This document shows, piece after piece, positions 1 through 8,436 of a stretch of DNA of 27,636 nt (its first letter is position 1; each line of letters begins with the position of its first letter). The DNA is from Thermoplasmata archaeon (GTDB lineage: Archaea > Thermoplasmatota > Thermoplasmata > Thermoplasmatales > Thermoplasmataceae): NCBI GenBank assembly GCA_021845325.1, contig JAKBRR010000003.1, positions 1-27,636 on the forward strand, given 5' to 3'. The notes under the pieces were generated by a model. The model searched no databases. It saw only the letters and a list, made by a program, of their open reading frames with translations, and had not been told where the DNA came from. Both the position numbers and the translations under genes were made by a program.

Positions 1-12
1 ACATTACCTCAC

Positions 13-309
13 TCATACATTCATTCCCCTCCTCTTCATCATTGCCACAATTTCATCATATATCTGCTCTACCATTGCAGATGGAAAGTATATTTTGCCA
101 TATCCTTCACCCTCCTCAACGATCATTTGACTTTTGATAAGTATGTTAATATGATGTTCAACTGTTCTGTAGTTCACATCCAGTTCCCTTGCAAGGCTGT
201 TCATATTCTGTGGCCTGTTTATCAGTTTTTCAATGATTCTCATTCTCATTGGGCCACCTCTAGTAGCTCCCAGAATATACCACACAAGCCTTTCAGTCTC
301 CCTGTCCAA
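13..309 (-). CDS. Small winged-helix (ArsR/MarR-like) transcriptional regulator
   Basis: This 98-residue cytoplasmic protein looks like a single winged helix-turn-helix domain. Residues 18-60 show the archaeal pattern GGPMRMRIIEKL, then N-x-L-A-R-E-L-D-V-x-Y-R-T-V-E-H-H-I as the recognition helix, followed by L-x-K-x-x-M-I-V and a G-x-G-Y-G-K wing. Such proteins bind DNA as dimers; the target and ligand cannot be told. There are no cysteine pairs or extra domains, so no metal-sensor call is made. The start codon is TTG (307-309), because an in-frame TAA lies two codons upstream. A TATA-like element about 27 bases upstream fits a leaderless TTG start; the alternative is the internal ATG at residue 21, which would cut the first helix. 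Family confidence is good, function unknown. Confidence 0.8.
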   Translation of the reverse strand: MDRETERLVWYILGATRGGPMRMRIIEKLINRPQNMNSLARELDVNYRTVEHHINILIKSQMIVEEGEGYGKIYFPSAMVEQIYDEIVAMMKRRGMNV

Positions 310-330
310 GTGTTACACTACCAATCTGCC

Positions 331-342
331 TATTCAAATAAG
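331..342 (-). promoter_or_regulatory. TATA-like element for the winged-helix gene
   Basis: On the minus strand this reads CTTATTTGAATA, centred about 27 bases before the TTG start at 309. The spacing matches archaeal leaderless promoters; the sequence is a weak match. Confidence 0.35.
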
Positions 343-360
343 GGTAAAAGGTTTTAGATT

Positions 361-1392
361 TCAAACCTTATTAATGGGTCCGATTGCAGTATTGTCAAAG
401 TTCTCGTATATGATCTCATAGTTGTATGCTCCCGTGTGAATATCGAAGCCCATGTTGTAATATTCTATTCCGTATGTGACATTAATGTATTCGAACTTTG
501 AAAGGTTAGAACTGCTCTGAACTATGAACTGTACAGTAGCATTAACATTTGCACTATTTCCATGCATTGTAACAATAGGAGGTGCCTCTGAGTAGAACCA
601 TACTGCATTCCACAGGCCAAAGAACTTGGTCCAAGTTCCCATTATTGAACTGTATCCATTGTAATTGCCTTTTAATGGACCGTTTGCCCAGTGAAGTGTA
701 GCATTAGTTGCATATTCTTGCATTACTGTTGTTATATTTTCTATGGCTATGTTGTTCCAGTGGTTGAATGCCAGTGAATTGATCTGATTGATCTGAGAAT
801 TCTTCTCCGTAGAAGTGACGAATCCTGAACCTGTAATCTTCCATATCTCCTTTTGAATCATTGGTCCTGTTGCGGATGTGCTTGCAGAAGTATATGCGGT
901 TACGCCAGTGGATGAGGATACAGATACTTTTCCAAGGCTGTATACCAGTGTGTAACTCACATTTATGTACTGAGCCTGGTACTGGCTATTGAGAGGTGTA
1001 ACAATGAACTGGTTCTGGGATGTCACCGTAGCGTAAATACCACTCATTGAAACTGCGGGTGGATTAACAGAGTAAAACCAGACTGCACTCCAGAGACCAA
1101 AGAATTTGTTCCATGTAGAGGTTATATTTCCAACGCCATGATATGTTCCTGTAAGTGGTCCTCCAACCCACTGAAGTGTAGCGTTAGAAGCATACTGACT
1201 TCCCAATAACGTTGAATTTTCTATGGATATATCATTCCAGTGAGAGAATGCATGTCCAAGAATCGCTGACTCCTCTGTGTTAGGGCTTGCCTGAGGATGG
1301 GCTGCAAGATCCGAGTAGGTGTAAGCAAAGGCACCTGCAAAGCCTATCATCAAAACTCCAAGCACAACAGCTATAATTTTTGTTGAATTCAT
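361..1392 (-). CDS. Exported protein with two tandem NTF2/SnoaL-like domains
   Basis: The protein of 343 residues starts with a hydrophobic signal/anchor (MNSTKIIAVVLG..., residues 1-25), so it is probably outside the membrane. Two homologous units follow, at about residues 45-170 and 205-335. Each has H-W-N-x-I-x-I-E-N, then Y-A-x-N-A-T-L-x-W, G-P-L-x-G-x-Y, T-W-x-K-F-F-G-L-W-x-A-V-W-F-Y-S and Y-I-N-V-x-Y. The Y-A-x-N-A-T/G-x-Y-x-G/W-x-K-F-F order resembles SnoaL-like (NTF2-fold) domains. Several N-x-S/T sequons suggest glycosylation. The frame is open a further 27 codons upstream, but that extension would place a polar stretch before the signal, so the ATG at 1390-1392 is preferred. The gene diverges from the MTHFR-like gene. 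NTF2 folds serve as enzymes or binding pockets; no activity can be assigned. Confidence 0.75.
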   Translation of the reverse strand: MNSTKIIAVVLGVLMIGFAGAFAYTYSDLAAHPQASPNTEESAILGHAFSHWNDISIENSTLLGSQYASNATLQWVGGPLTGTYHGVGNITSTWNKFFGLWSAVWFYSVNPPAVSMSGIYATVTSQNQFIVTPLNSQYQAQYINVSYTLVYSLGKVSVSSSTGVTAYTSASTSATGPMIQKEIWKITGSGFVTSTEKNSQINQINSLAFNHWNNIAIENITTVMQEYATNATLHWANGPLKGNYNGYSSIMGTWTKFFGLWNAVWFYSEAPPIVTMHGNSANVNATVQFIVQSSSNLSKFEYINVTYGIEYYNMGFDIHTGAYNYEIIYENFDNTAIGPINKV

Positions 1393-1400
1393 TTTGATCA

Positions 1401-1417
1401 GAAATATATATAATAAG
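1401..1417 (-). promoter_or_regulatory. TATA-rich promoter of the NTF2-like protein gene
   Basis: A run of alternating T/A (minus strand CTTATTATATATATTTC) lies 9-25 bases before the ATG at 1392. It is a plausible TATA box for a leaderless or very short leader transcript and supports that ATG over the upstream one. Confidence 0.4.
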
Positions 1418-1507
1418 CACATAAGGCAGTTTTTCAAGATCAAATACACATTATATGCAAATTCATTGCACATTAAAAATCAAATATCAGAATTTCACAT
1501 GAAGTTG

Positions 1508-1579
1508 CTCATACTATTGTAATATGCCTCATATGACTTTTATTGAGTATTTTCAGAGTTTTTCATATTACAATATGAG
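1508..1579. repeat. Imperfect inverted repeat between divergent genes
   Basis: The arm ATTGTAATATG (1516-1526) is repeated exactly inverted as CATATTACAAT (1564-1574), with a 37-base spacer. The similarity extends outward as CTCATA (1508-1513) against TATGAG (1574-1579), with a three-base insertion on the left. A further CTCATAT lies in the spacer at 1528. It could be a pair of regulator sites, a hairpin in an unseen transcript or a decayed small mobile element. Confidence 0.55.
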
Positions 1580-1640
1580 TTACAAACAGTATTGGATCAT
1601 GATCACGTAAGAAGCTTTAACGTATTTTCATGCATAATTG

Positions 1641-1661
1641 CCATTTCTTTAACCGAAATGG
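1641..1661. promoter_or_regulatory. Candidate operator, 7-base dyad upstream of the MTHFR-like gene
   Basis: CCATTTC (1641-1647) and GAAATGG (1655-1661) are exact inverted copies, seven bases apart. The dyad lies about 17 bases upstream of the TATA-like element of the rightward gene, a usual place for an archaeal activator or repressor. Symmetry is seen; binding is inference. Confidence 0.4.
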
Positions 1662-1678
1662 TAAAATAGCTCCCAAGA

Positions 1679-1687
1679 CTTAAAAGC
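1679..1687 (+). promoter_or_regulatory. TATA-like element for the MTHFR-like gene
   Basis: The sequence CTTAAAAGC is centred about 22 bases before the ATG at 1705 and 31 bases before the second in-frame ATG at 1714, so transcription should begin close to the start codon with little or no leader. Confidence 0.45.
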
Positions 1688-1704
1688 AATCAAACATTAT
1701 AAGA

Positions 1705-2667
1705 ATGATTAGCATGGTTAACTTCAAAGAATCTCTCAAGAATTTACCCCTTATATTCACAGTTATACCCTTAAGGGACAGCAAGACCGGAGATCCGGAA
1801 CATGACAGCAGGATCGTGAAGAATATTGAAACACGGATTATGGATATATCCAGGACGCTGTCAGATTTTCCAGGATTGACGGCCATTAATGTTCCTGAAC
1901 TGGTGGAAGAAAATCATGAGGGAAAGCCAAGGTATAACAGCATATTTACAAGAAAACTGGCCAGGGGAATTGCAGATCAACTGGGAAAAGAAGCTATTAT
2001 TAATAAGGTCGTAGCTCACATGGAATCCTATGATGAATTTGCCAACTGGATCATTGAAACTGAATCACAGGGCATCAGAAATATTGTTCTTGTGGGAGGA
2101 AATACAAGACATCACAGATATACCGGCCCAAATGTATCAGAGGCAAACCTGATTACAAAACATCTTATGAAGACGAAAAAGTTGAACGATATTACCATAG
2201 GAAACATCTGTTTGCCTGAAAGGGGCGGTGAGGCAAGGAGGATGTTATATAAGACAATATCCGGAGCAGATTTCTTTACAACGCAGATGTTGTTCGAGGG
2301 AGATCACATAACCCGTCTTCTGAAAGAATACAGTGAATTATGCTCAAAGGCAGAAGTGAATCCAGCAACAGTGATTCTGAGTTTTGCACCACTCAAGAGT
2401 GTTGCTGATCTTAATTTACTGGATTTCCTTGGCGTTGATCTACCTGATGAAACCAAGGATTACATACTTGAGAATGAGCAGGTTTCCAAGGCATATAAAA
2501 GATCCATCAAAAATGCACTGGATGTTCTGAAGTCAATAAGAAATGATAAGGTCGATAATTATCCTGAAATAAACATCGGAATAAATGTAGAACAGTTAAC
2601 GAAATCCAATATGCCCTATTCCATTGAAATGTTAGGAGAATTTCATAAGGTTACCCATAAAAATTAA
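1705..2667 (+). CDS. Methylenetetrahydrofolate reductase-like protein
   Basis: The 320-residue soluble protein resembles the MetF/MTHFR TIM-barrel family, which reduces 5,10-methylene-THF to 5-methyl-THF for methionine synthesis or C1 pathways. Supporting stretches are I-V-L-V-G-G-N (127-133), the sequence T-I-G-N-I-C-L-P-E-R-G-G-E-A (164-177, like the 'IGVA-YPE-H' region of MetF) and G-A-D-F-F-T-T-Q-M-L-F-E-G-D (187-200), close to the hallmark 'GA-F-TQ-FF-D' segment. Overall similarity is modest, and the length matches the shorter divergent MTHFR-like group rather than classical MetF with a regulatory domain. Whether it binds FAD cannot be judged. Fhs, 15 kb away in this window, supports a THF context. 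The first ATG (1705) is used; ATG 1714 is an equally possible start. It converges on the thermopsin gene with a 34-base gap. Confidence 0.7.
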   Translation: MISMVNFKESLKNLPLIFTVIPLRDSKTGDPEHDSRIVKNIETRIMDISRTLSDFPGLTAINVPELVEENHEGKPRYNSIFTRKLARGIADQLGKEAIINKVVAHMESYDEFANWIIETESQGIRNIVLVGGNTRHHRYTGPNVSEANLITKHLMKTKKLNDITIGNICLPERGGEARRMLYKTISGADFFTTQMLFEGDHITRLLKEYSELCSKAEVNPATVILSFAPLKSVADLNLLDFLGVDLPDETKDYILENEQVSKAYKRSIKNALDVLKSIRNDKVDNYPEINIGINVEQLTKSNMPYSIEMLGEFHKVTHKN

Positions 2668-2701
2668 AATTATAATTAAAAATAGTAAGGAATTTAAAAA
2701 A

Positions 2702-5700
2702 TTATGGAACAGTTTTCTTTTTCATTACAAGCATAACTCCTGCGCCAACTGCAAGACCTGCTATGGCGGCAACTGCTATACCCACATCTGTCAGTGTTGG
2801 GGAAACTCCTGGTTTTGCGTAATTTACTGTCACGCTGTAATTTCCAAATACTGCAAAGTTTCCTGTTCTCACTGATGAAATATATCCACTCTCGTTGCCT
2901 ACTCTGTATGTTAGATTTGATCCTATGGGCATGGTCAATGTAATTGAAGAATTAGTGCTTGAATATAGATGTCCATTGACTGTTACTGTCCATTCTGTTC
3001 CAGAGGATAATCCATTTTCATTGAAAGTTACAGTATAGGTTACACCCTTGAATAAAACTGACTGTGTCATATTTGATGTAACATCAATAGTTCCGGAAGC
3101 AACAATAGGAGAATAGTGACTTGAAGAATCAGCTACTGTATATGTGTATGTGCCCATTGGGATGTTTGTAAATGTAAGCATGTTTGTATAGCCTGACATA
3201 GTCATATGATCCATGGTTACTGTCCAGTTAACACCACTGGGTAAGCCACTTTTCATAAACGTTACCGAATACTGGGGAAGCTTGCTAAAAGCGAGGGGTT
3301 CGTTGACAGATGAAGATACTACATCTACCGTTCCAGACATGGAACCATATCCATATGAAGTTGCCTTATATGAGTAGGTTCCTGGTGAAACTAATAGATT
3401 TATGTATGAACCAGTTGTTGTATGTGTTGTTCCATTTACATCCACACTCCATGCTGTACCATTTGGTAATCCTGATTCAGTGAAATTAATCGAATACAGA
3501 TACTGGTTACTTGTTTGAGTTGATACATCTCCATATTTAATCAGTGAACTGCTTGCAGGAGAATTAATGCTTATAAACTTGTTGTGTCCTATAACATTGA
3601 CACCGCCGTAAACGATTAGGGAACTGCCTGCTCCATACTGATTCCCGAGAAGATCCACATGCTTGGATTCAAATGTATTGCCCTGAATGTTGTTTACTCC
3701 ATACTGTACTATTAGATTTGCTGCTGAATCTCCTCCAGATGTGAAGAATGTTGATCCTGTTACACTGTTTACACCGTCCATGAAGGTAATGCTGTTGATG
3801 TTTACCTTATAGTCAGAGCATATTGTTGTTTCATCATTCTGGAAGTTTATCACGGCAAATGTATCTCCTGATAGGGTGTTGGTTCCATCGTAAGTCCATA
3901 TGTATGTGGGAAATTCATATCCTGCATTAACTGATGTTGGTATACTTTGAATTATGCTGTTTTTAAAGGAATTGTTTGAAAATATTGATTCAAATTCTAT
4001 ACCTGTTATGATTGAACCTGCAGTAGAAAAGTTCCCGAATTCGGAAAAACCCTCAACTACAAATAGATTAGAACTGCTGATCATAGTACTGCTCTTTTCT
4101 GAACCTAATAAGAAACATGCGCCTGTAGCCGATTCAATGTTATTTAGCCCATTTAAAGAATAAAGTTCAAGGTTAAATATTTTAACTGAGCTCAGTTTAA
4201 CAACAGAATTTAAATTACATATATATGTTGAATTTAGATAAGATCCACTGATGTAAGTTATTGAATCCACAACTATTACAGACGTTTCTATGTACTGACC
4301 CCCTACATAGCTTAATGTAGAGTCATAGACTAAGATTTCACTGCTTCCCTGATTATCGTTCACTGAAGTTACTGAGGAAGAGGAATAATAATATTTACTG
4401 TCTGATACAAGGTTATCTGTACTCATCATTTTCGAATCCACAACCAGTAAACGGTCTCTAGTTACAATACTTCCACGAATGTTTAAGGAAGCTCCATCGT
4501 ATGCCAGTAAACTGGTATCTTCTATATGACTGTGTACAAGATCAACTGTTCCATTTACCTCGGTTAAATTTCCACCGCAAATTACGTCACTTGCAAGAAT
4601 AACACTTCCACAGTATAGATATATATTATTGTACTCTACGGTGGACAAGCTGTTTGATATGGTTATATCTGTAGAATTGACCGTTGTGATTGGAAACTTT
4701 GTATAAAAAGTAGATTGGATTATGAAATCGTTTGAGGAATCCCAAAAGGTTATCTCTCCTGCAATAAATCCAGCTTCTCCAGGGTAGAAGAGACCGCCGA
4801 CATTCATACCTATCATGGAATAATTTTGAACTTTGTAAAAGGCGTATGGCATAGTATTAAAACCAGTATAGGAACCGTTATAAGAATTCTCAATACAGGG
4901 CTGTACATTATGAACTGAACTCACATAATCCGTAGTTCCACTCAGAAAAACAGCCATAAATACAGGAAATCCAAAATCATTTAAGTGCCCGAATACTGGA
5001 TCTACTTCACAGCACTGGTCTGCAAGAATGTATGGTTCCATTGGTGTTCCACTTCCTTTAACTGATATGTTAGAAAGTTGATTGTTATTGAACGCATATA
5101 GAGGTGTGTAACCACAATATGACTCGTTGAACGTCAAGTTCACTGTAATCACTTTCGCAGGCCCGCCTGCTTTGCCTGATATATTTTTTTCGAATATGGG
5201 TGCATAGTTCGAAAGGAGTACCTGCATGCTATATGTTCCAGGAGTTAGGGATAACATAAACTTCCCGTTATGCTGAATTGGTGACCACTGTGCAGTAATA
5301 TTATTTATCGCTGTACCAACATTGACAAACAAAAATGCGTTTGAAGGGTTGATCTGACCTGTTATCTTCATGTCCCCCATTTTTGCTGAGGATTGTACAC
5401 CCCACATTCCCTGCAGGATACTTGGACCAGTGTTTATTTCGGCAACATCATTTGAATTCCAGTATATGGATTCTCCTGATGATGTTTCTCCAGTATCTGT
5501 ACCGTAGTCATAGGCACTTGGTACATTCATGTAAGCCTTGTTGGTGCCGTTATAATACTTCAGGGTCATGTTTGCATTTACATTGTAAAGAGTTGTCGTG
5601 CTTCCTCCTCCTGGACCTCCGATCATTATCTCTGCGTCATAAAGAAGATATCCTGTAGGCGTAATGTGTGTACCACTAATTAAGAAATTAGCTTGAGGCG

Positions 5701-6628
5701 TTTTAAAGGTACTTGCCACGTGATAAGTGGAGTTGAATATTACTAAATCATATGTACCATGGACAGAAAGCTGTGGAACAGAATAATTGAAATAAACTGC
5801 GTTTCTGTTATTTATAACTGTTGAATTCAAGTAAAGATGAACAGTGAAAGGTGTCTTCACAGCGAATGATGGGCCATATGCGATATGGACTCCTGAATAT
5901 GAAAGAACCTTCCCTGTACTATTATATATGGCATTGGAGGTAAGAAATATTTTATTGTTTGAAAAGTTCCATAAGTTATCCTCAAACTGTATGGTATGGT
6001 GTTCGGATGAATATAATAAAACATTCTGAGTCCAGAATGAATATGTTGAGTTTCCAAATAGTGTGACATTGTTTAGAACCGTGTTAAGCTGCACTGTAAT
6101 GTTGCTTGGGTCATCATTTAGAGCATATAGTGCCGTGAGATTGCTAATAGAAATTGTTCCCTCAAAACTGTTAGTGGAAAGTTGATAAGGAGTTAGAACT
6201 CCACTAACATTCTTTAACCCAAAGTCGCCTATACCCATAGGTGCCGGAGCTGAAACATATGAAGGTTTTACATGCCCATCCACAATTTTATAATCCTGCG
6301 CTGCCTTATAATTAGGCAGGAAAAGGCTATTTTTTAATTTGCTCGATACGTTATTGAGAAAGGTTGGACTTGCAGTGCCATTTGCACCGAGATCTGAACC
6401 TTTAACCTTAGAACTCGCAGTGCTATTCAGGCTATTCTGAAAACTATGAAACTGAGAAAGAGCGCTGGAATTCTGATTCGCAGATGAAGTCAGTTGCGAA
6501 CTAATAGTTCCTACTTTAGCATTTCCTGCAGTATTTTGAACAGCAGGATTTGTCCCAATAACAGCCATTGAAAAGCCTATGATTGACATCATGGCTATGG
6601 ATATTACTATTAATTTTTTAAAGTCCAT
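2702..6628 (-). CDS. Giant thermopsin-family (peptidase A5) surface protein
   Basis: The 1308-residue protein has an N-terminal signal (1-24), a Ser/Asn-rich spacer, then a thermopsin-like region from about residue 105. The segment A-P-M-G-I-G-D-F-G (128-136), S-F-E-G-T-I-S-I, the following 'Q-L-N-T-V-L' and 'S-F-W-T-Q-N-V-L' blocks and I-Q-F-E-D-N-L-W-N-F-S are typical of thermopsins, acid proteases acting outside the cell. The catalytic residues of this family are not firmly established, so activity is unproven. The middle (about 600-1040) is rich in short repeating V/I-x-x-S-x-x/N-x-I turns, as in parallel beta-helix proteins. Three 75-111-residue repeats begin near 1045, 1120 and 1198 (Y-x-V-x-F-x-E-x-G-L-P-x-G-T-x-W). 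A C-terminal membrane helix and KKK end (about 1283-1308) anchor it. Dozens of sequons suggest heavy glycosylation. A TATA box 25 bases upstream supports this start. Confidence 0.85.
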   Translation of the reverse strand: MDFKKLIVISIAMMSIIGFSMAVIGTNPAVQNTAGNAKVGTISSQLTSSANQNSSALSQFHSFQNSLNSTASSKVKGSDLGANGTASPTFLNNVSSKLKNSLFLPNYKAAQDYKIVDGHVKPSYVSAPAPMGIGDFGLKNVSGVLTPYQLSTNSFEGTISISNLTALYALNDDPSNITVQLNTVLNNVTLFGNSTYSFWTQNVLLYSSEHHTIQFEDNLWNFSNNKIFLTSNAIYNSTGKVLSYSGVHIAYGPSFAVKTPFTVHLYLNSTVINNRNAVYFNYSVPQLSVHGTYDLVIFNSTYHVASTFKTPQANFLISGTHITPTGYLLYDAEIMIGGPGGGSTTTLYNVNANMTLKYYNGTNKAYMNVPSAYDYGTDTGETSSGESIYWNSNDVAEINTGPSILQGMWGVQSSAKMGDMKITGQINPSNAFLFVNVGTAINNITAQWSPIQHNGKFMLSLTPGTYSMQVLLSNYAPIFEKNISGKAGGPAKVITVNLTFNESYCGYTPLYAFNNNQLSNISVKGSGTPMEPYILADQCCEVDPVFGHLNDFGFPVFMAVFLSGTTDYVSSVHNVQPCIENSYNGSYTGFNTMPYAFYKVQNYSMIGMNVGGLFYPGEAGFIAGEITFWDSSNDFIIQSTFYTKFPITTVNSTDITISNSLSTVEYNNIYLYCGSVILASDVICGGNLTEVNGTVDLVHSHIEDTSLLAYDGASLNIRGSIVTRDRLLVVDSKMMSTDNLVSDSKYYYSSSSVTSVNDNQGSSEILVYDSTLSYVGGQYIETSVIVVDSITYISGSYLNSTYICNLNSVVKLSSVKIFNLELYSLNGLNNIESATGACFLLGSEKSSTMISSSNLFVVEGFSEFGNFSTAGSIITGIEFESIFSNNSFKNSIIQSIPTSVNAGYEFPTYIWTYDGTNTLSGDTFAVINFQNDETTICSDYKVNINSITFMDGVNSVTGSTFFTSGGDSAANLIVQYGVNNIQGNTFESKHVDLLGNQYGAGSSLIVYGGVNVIGHNKFISINSPASSSLIKYGDVSTQTSNQYLYSINFTESGLPNGTAWSVDVNGTTHTTTGSYINLLVSPGTYSYKATSYGYGSMSGTVDVVSSSVNEPLAFSKLPQYSVTFMKSGLPSGVNWTVTMDHMTMSGYTNMLTFTNIPMGTYTYTVADSSSHYSPIVASGTIDVTSNMTQSVLFKGVTYTVTFNENGLSSGTEWTVTVNGHLYSSTNSSITLTMPIGSNLTYRVGNESGYISSVRTGNFAVFGNYSVTVNYAKPGVSPTLTDVGIAVAAIAGLAVGAGVMLVMKKKTVP

Positions 6629-6646
6629 GAAAATAATAAGAAAGGT

Positions 6647-6660
6647 GTATATTTAAATAT
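6647..6660 (-). promoter_or_regulatory. TATA box of the thermopsin-like gene
   Basis: ATATTTAAATATAC on the minus strand is centred about 25 bases from the ATG at 6628, implying a leaderless transcript. Confidence 0.6.
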
Positions 6661-6789
6661 TATGTAGCTTTAACTTTACATTGTCATAATAAGTTTAGGC
6701 ATAATGAATTATAAATCAAACTTAACCTTATAACTATTAAATGATTAAAATTCTCCGGGACTCTCAGACATATAATGTTTGTTAATCTT

Positions 6790-8340
6790 TCACTTTTGAT
6801 TGCCTAGAACAAGAAAACTAATCAGTTTTCGTATTGCATTCAGTCTATCTGGGAACATTGAAAGTATGAATTCCCTTTCTTCTTTCGTGAAGACCTTTAA
6901 TCTTGATGCGAACCCAAGATAAATTAAAGATCCAAGCAATATAAGTGATGGGAGAATAAAAGGAGAAAAGCCAAATCTTTCAACGAGAAAATGGAGTGCA
7001 AAATACACTATTAGAAACATGAAAATTGAGGATGCCCATATCTTTAATGTGCCCGGTATATTGTACTGAACCAAATCCTCCTTCCTTGCCAATCTGTAAA
7101 GGATAATGAAAGAAACAACATACACAGATGAAAAACCAAAGGCTGCTCCAATCAGTCCAAAATATGGTATAAGAAGGAAGGAGAATATCACATTAGCGAC
7201 CAGGGATCCAAGACTGGAATAAAGAAAAAATGATGTTTTTCTTACAGATGAAATTGCCTGTATCAGTAGGTTTTGTGATATAAATAGAGTTGGTACAAGC
7301 ATGACAACTATGAGTGCGTACTGCCCGGAGACATAGGCGGGCCCAGCTATGTAATACAGAACAATTGGAGAAAGCGCTGCAATTCCCAGTGCAACTGGAG
7401 TGTAAAAATAGGTTAGAAGGAGAGATGATGCTCCTACGTTGCTCTTTATGAACGACCTCTGATCATTACCGAAAAATTCAGAGAATTTTGGTAATGTGAT
7501 ATTATTAAATGGTATTGCTATAAAACTGATCCCTGAGAATATAAGAAGTGTAAAATTGTAGATTCCAAGATAGTATGTGTTTAGCAGGTAAGCTACTACG
7601 AATCTATCGGTGTAAGATGCACCATAACCTATGATTGATGATAATAATACAGGAATTGCATAAACGAATATGGACCTGCTTCCCACTGTACGGTTATGTC
7701 TCCTCATATATCCCCGGGCCAGTATTCCCATAAGATAAACGAAATCGATCAATATTCCAAGGGCCAGACCAAGAATCCATCCATATATTATATCTATAAG
7801 AGATCGATCTATATATGCCAGTAGGAGCGCTCCGAAATAGTATATCACCCATATTATAACTGATATGATCGCAGATATTTTGAATTTCTCAAATCCAATT
7901 ATAGCCCCATTTAATATGGAGAAGATGATATTTCCAAACAGTACTATGGATAGAAGTTTGATGTAGAAAGTATAGGACATGGCATGGAAAAAAACAATCG
8001 ATATATAGCTGGAAAAACTATAAACCACTAATAAACCTGCAATTGCAAGCAATATTCCAAGCACCAGTATTCTGAACAATGTCTTTCCTGGAGAATAAAC
8101 CTTTGAATTAAGATTCGATGAAATGAAATGTGTTATTGCACTATTCAAACCAACCGTAAAGACTATTCCGAAAAGACCAACTATGGCAATGAATAATGCG
8201 ATAACACCCAAATCGGTTGGCTGAAATATACGTGCTGCGAATATATAGAATAGGGAACCTGATACTACCTGGACACCGTTGCCGAGAAACTGGTAAATTG
8301 CACTAATCCCAACATATTCCTTCTCGGCACCTAATTCCAT
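6790..8340 (-). CDS. Wzx-like oligosaccharide flippase (MOP superfamily)
   Basis: This 516-residue integral membrane protein has about 12-14 hydrophobic segments over nearly its whole length and short charged loops (for example RGYMRRHNR near 210). The N-terminus (G-I-S-A-I-Y-Q-F-L-G-N-G...F-A-A-R-I-F-Q-P-T-D-L-G-V-I-A-L) is the pattern of polysaccharide biosynthesis/flippase proteins ('ARLLGPEEYG'), which move lipid-linked sugars across the membrane. It lies downstream of rmlC-rmlB in the same direction with a 97-base gap, which suggests it exports a glycan containing an rml-derived sugar. GGAGGA lies 12 bases before the ATG and AGGGAA two bases before it, so the ribosome site is ambiguous. 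Substrate unknown. Confidence 0.85.
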   Translation of the reverse strand: MELGAEKEYVGISAIYQFLGNGVQVVSGSLFYIFAARIFQPTDLGVIALFIAIVGLFGIVFTVGLNSAITHFISSNLNSKVYSPGKTLFRILVLGILLAIAGLLVVYSFSSYISIVFFHAMSYTFYIKLLSIVLFGNIIFSILNGAIIGFEKFKISAIISVIIWVIYYFGALLLAYIDRSLIDIIYGWILGLALGILIDFVYLMGILARGYMRRHNRTVGSRSIFVYAIPVLLSSIIGYGASYTDRFVVAYLLNTYYLGIYNFTLLIFSGISFIAIPFNNITLPKFSEFFGNDQRSFIKSNVGASSLLLTYFYTPVALGIAALSPIVLYYIAGPAYVSGQYALIVVMLVPTLFISQNLLIQAISSVRKTSFFLYSSLGSLVANVIFSFLLIPYFGLIGAAFGFSSVYVVSFIILYRLARKEDLVQYNIPGTLKIWASSIFMFLIVYFALHFLVERFGFSPFILPSLILLGSLIYLGFASRLKVFTKEEREFILSMFPDRLNAIRKLISFLVLGNQK

Positions 8341-8436
8341 TCTTCCCTGAATTCCTCCATAAATAATTAAGTTTTATTCAAATACACGTCTTTGGACGAC
8401 ATAAACAAAGAAAACCATAAAAGGAAATCAAAAATG

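Larger units (their letters stand above)
1393..1704. other. 312-base divergent intergenic region
   Basis: This gap separates the leftward NTF2-like gene from the rightward MTHFR-like gene. It is very AT-rich and holds no convincing ORF. It contains both promoters, a long inverted repeat (1508-1579), a 10-base palindrome GATCATGATC (1595-1604) and a 7-base dyad (1641-1661). The concentration of dyads suggests regulatory sites rather than a lost gene. Confidence 0.6.

Noticed and set aside
1393..1473. Longer N-terminus of the NTF2-like protein
   Set aside because: The 27 extra residues precede a clear signal sequence, and the TATA-rich promoter lies inside that stretch.
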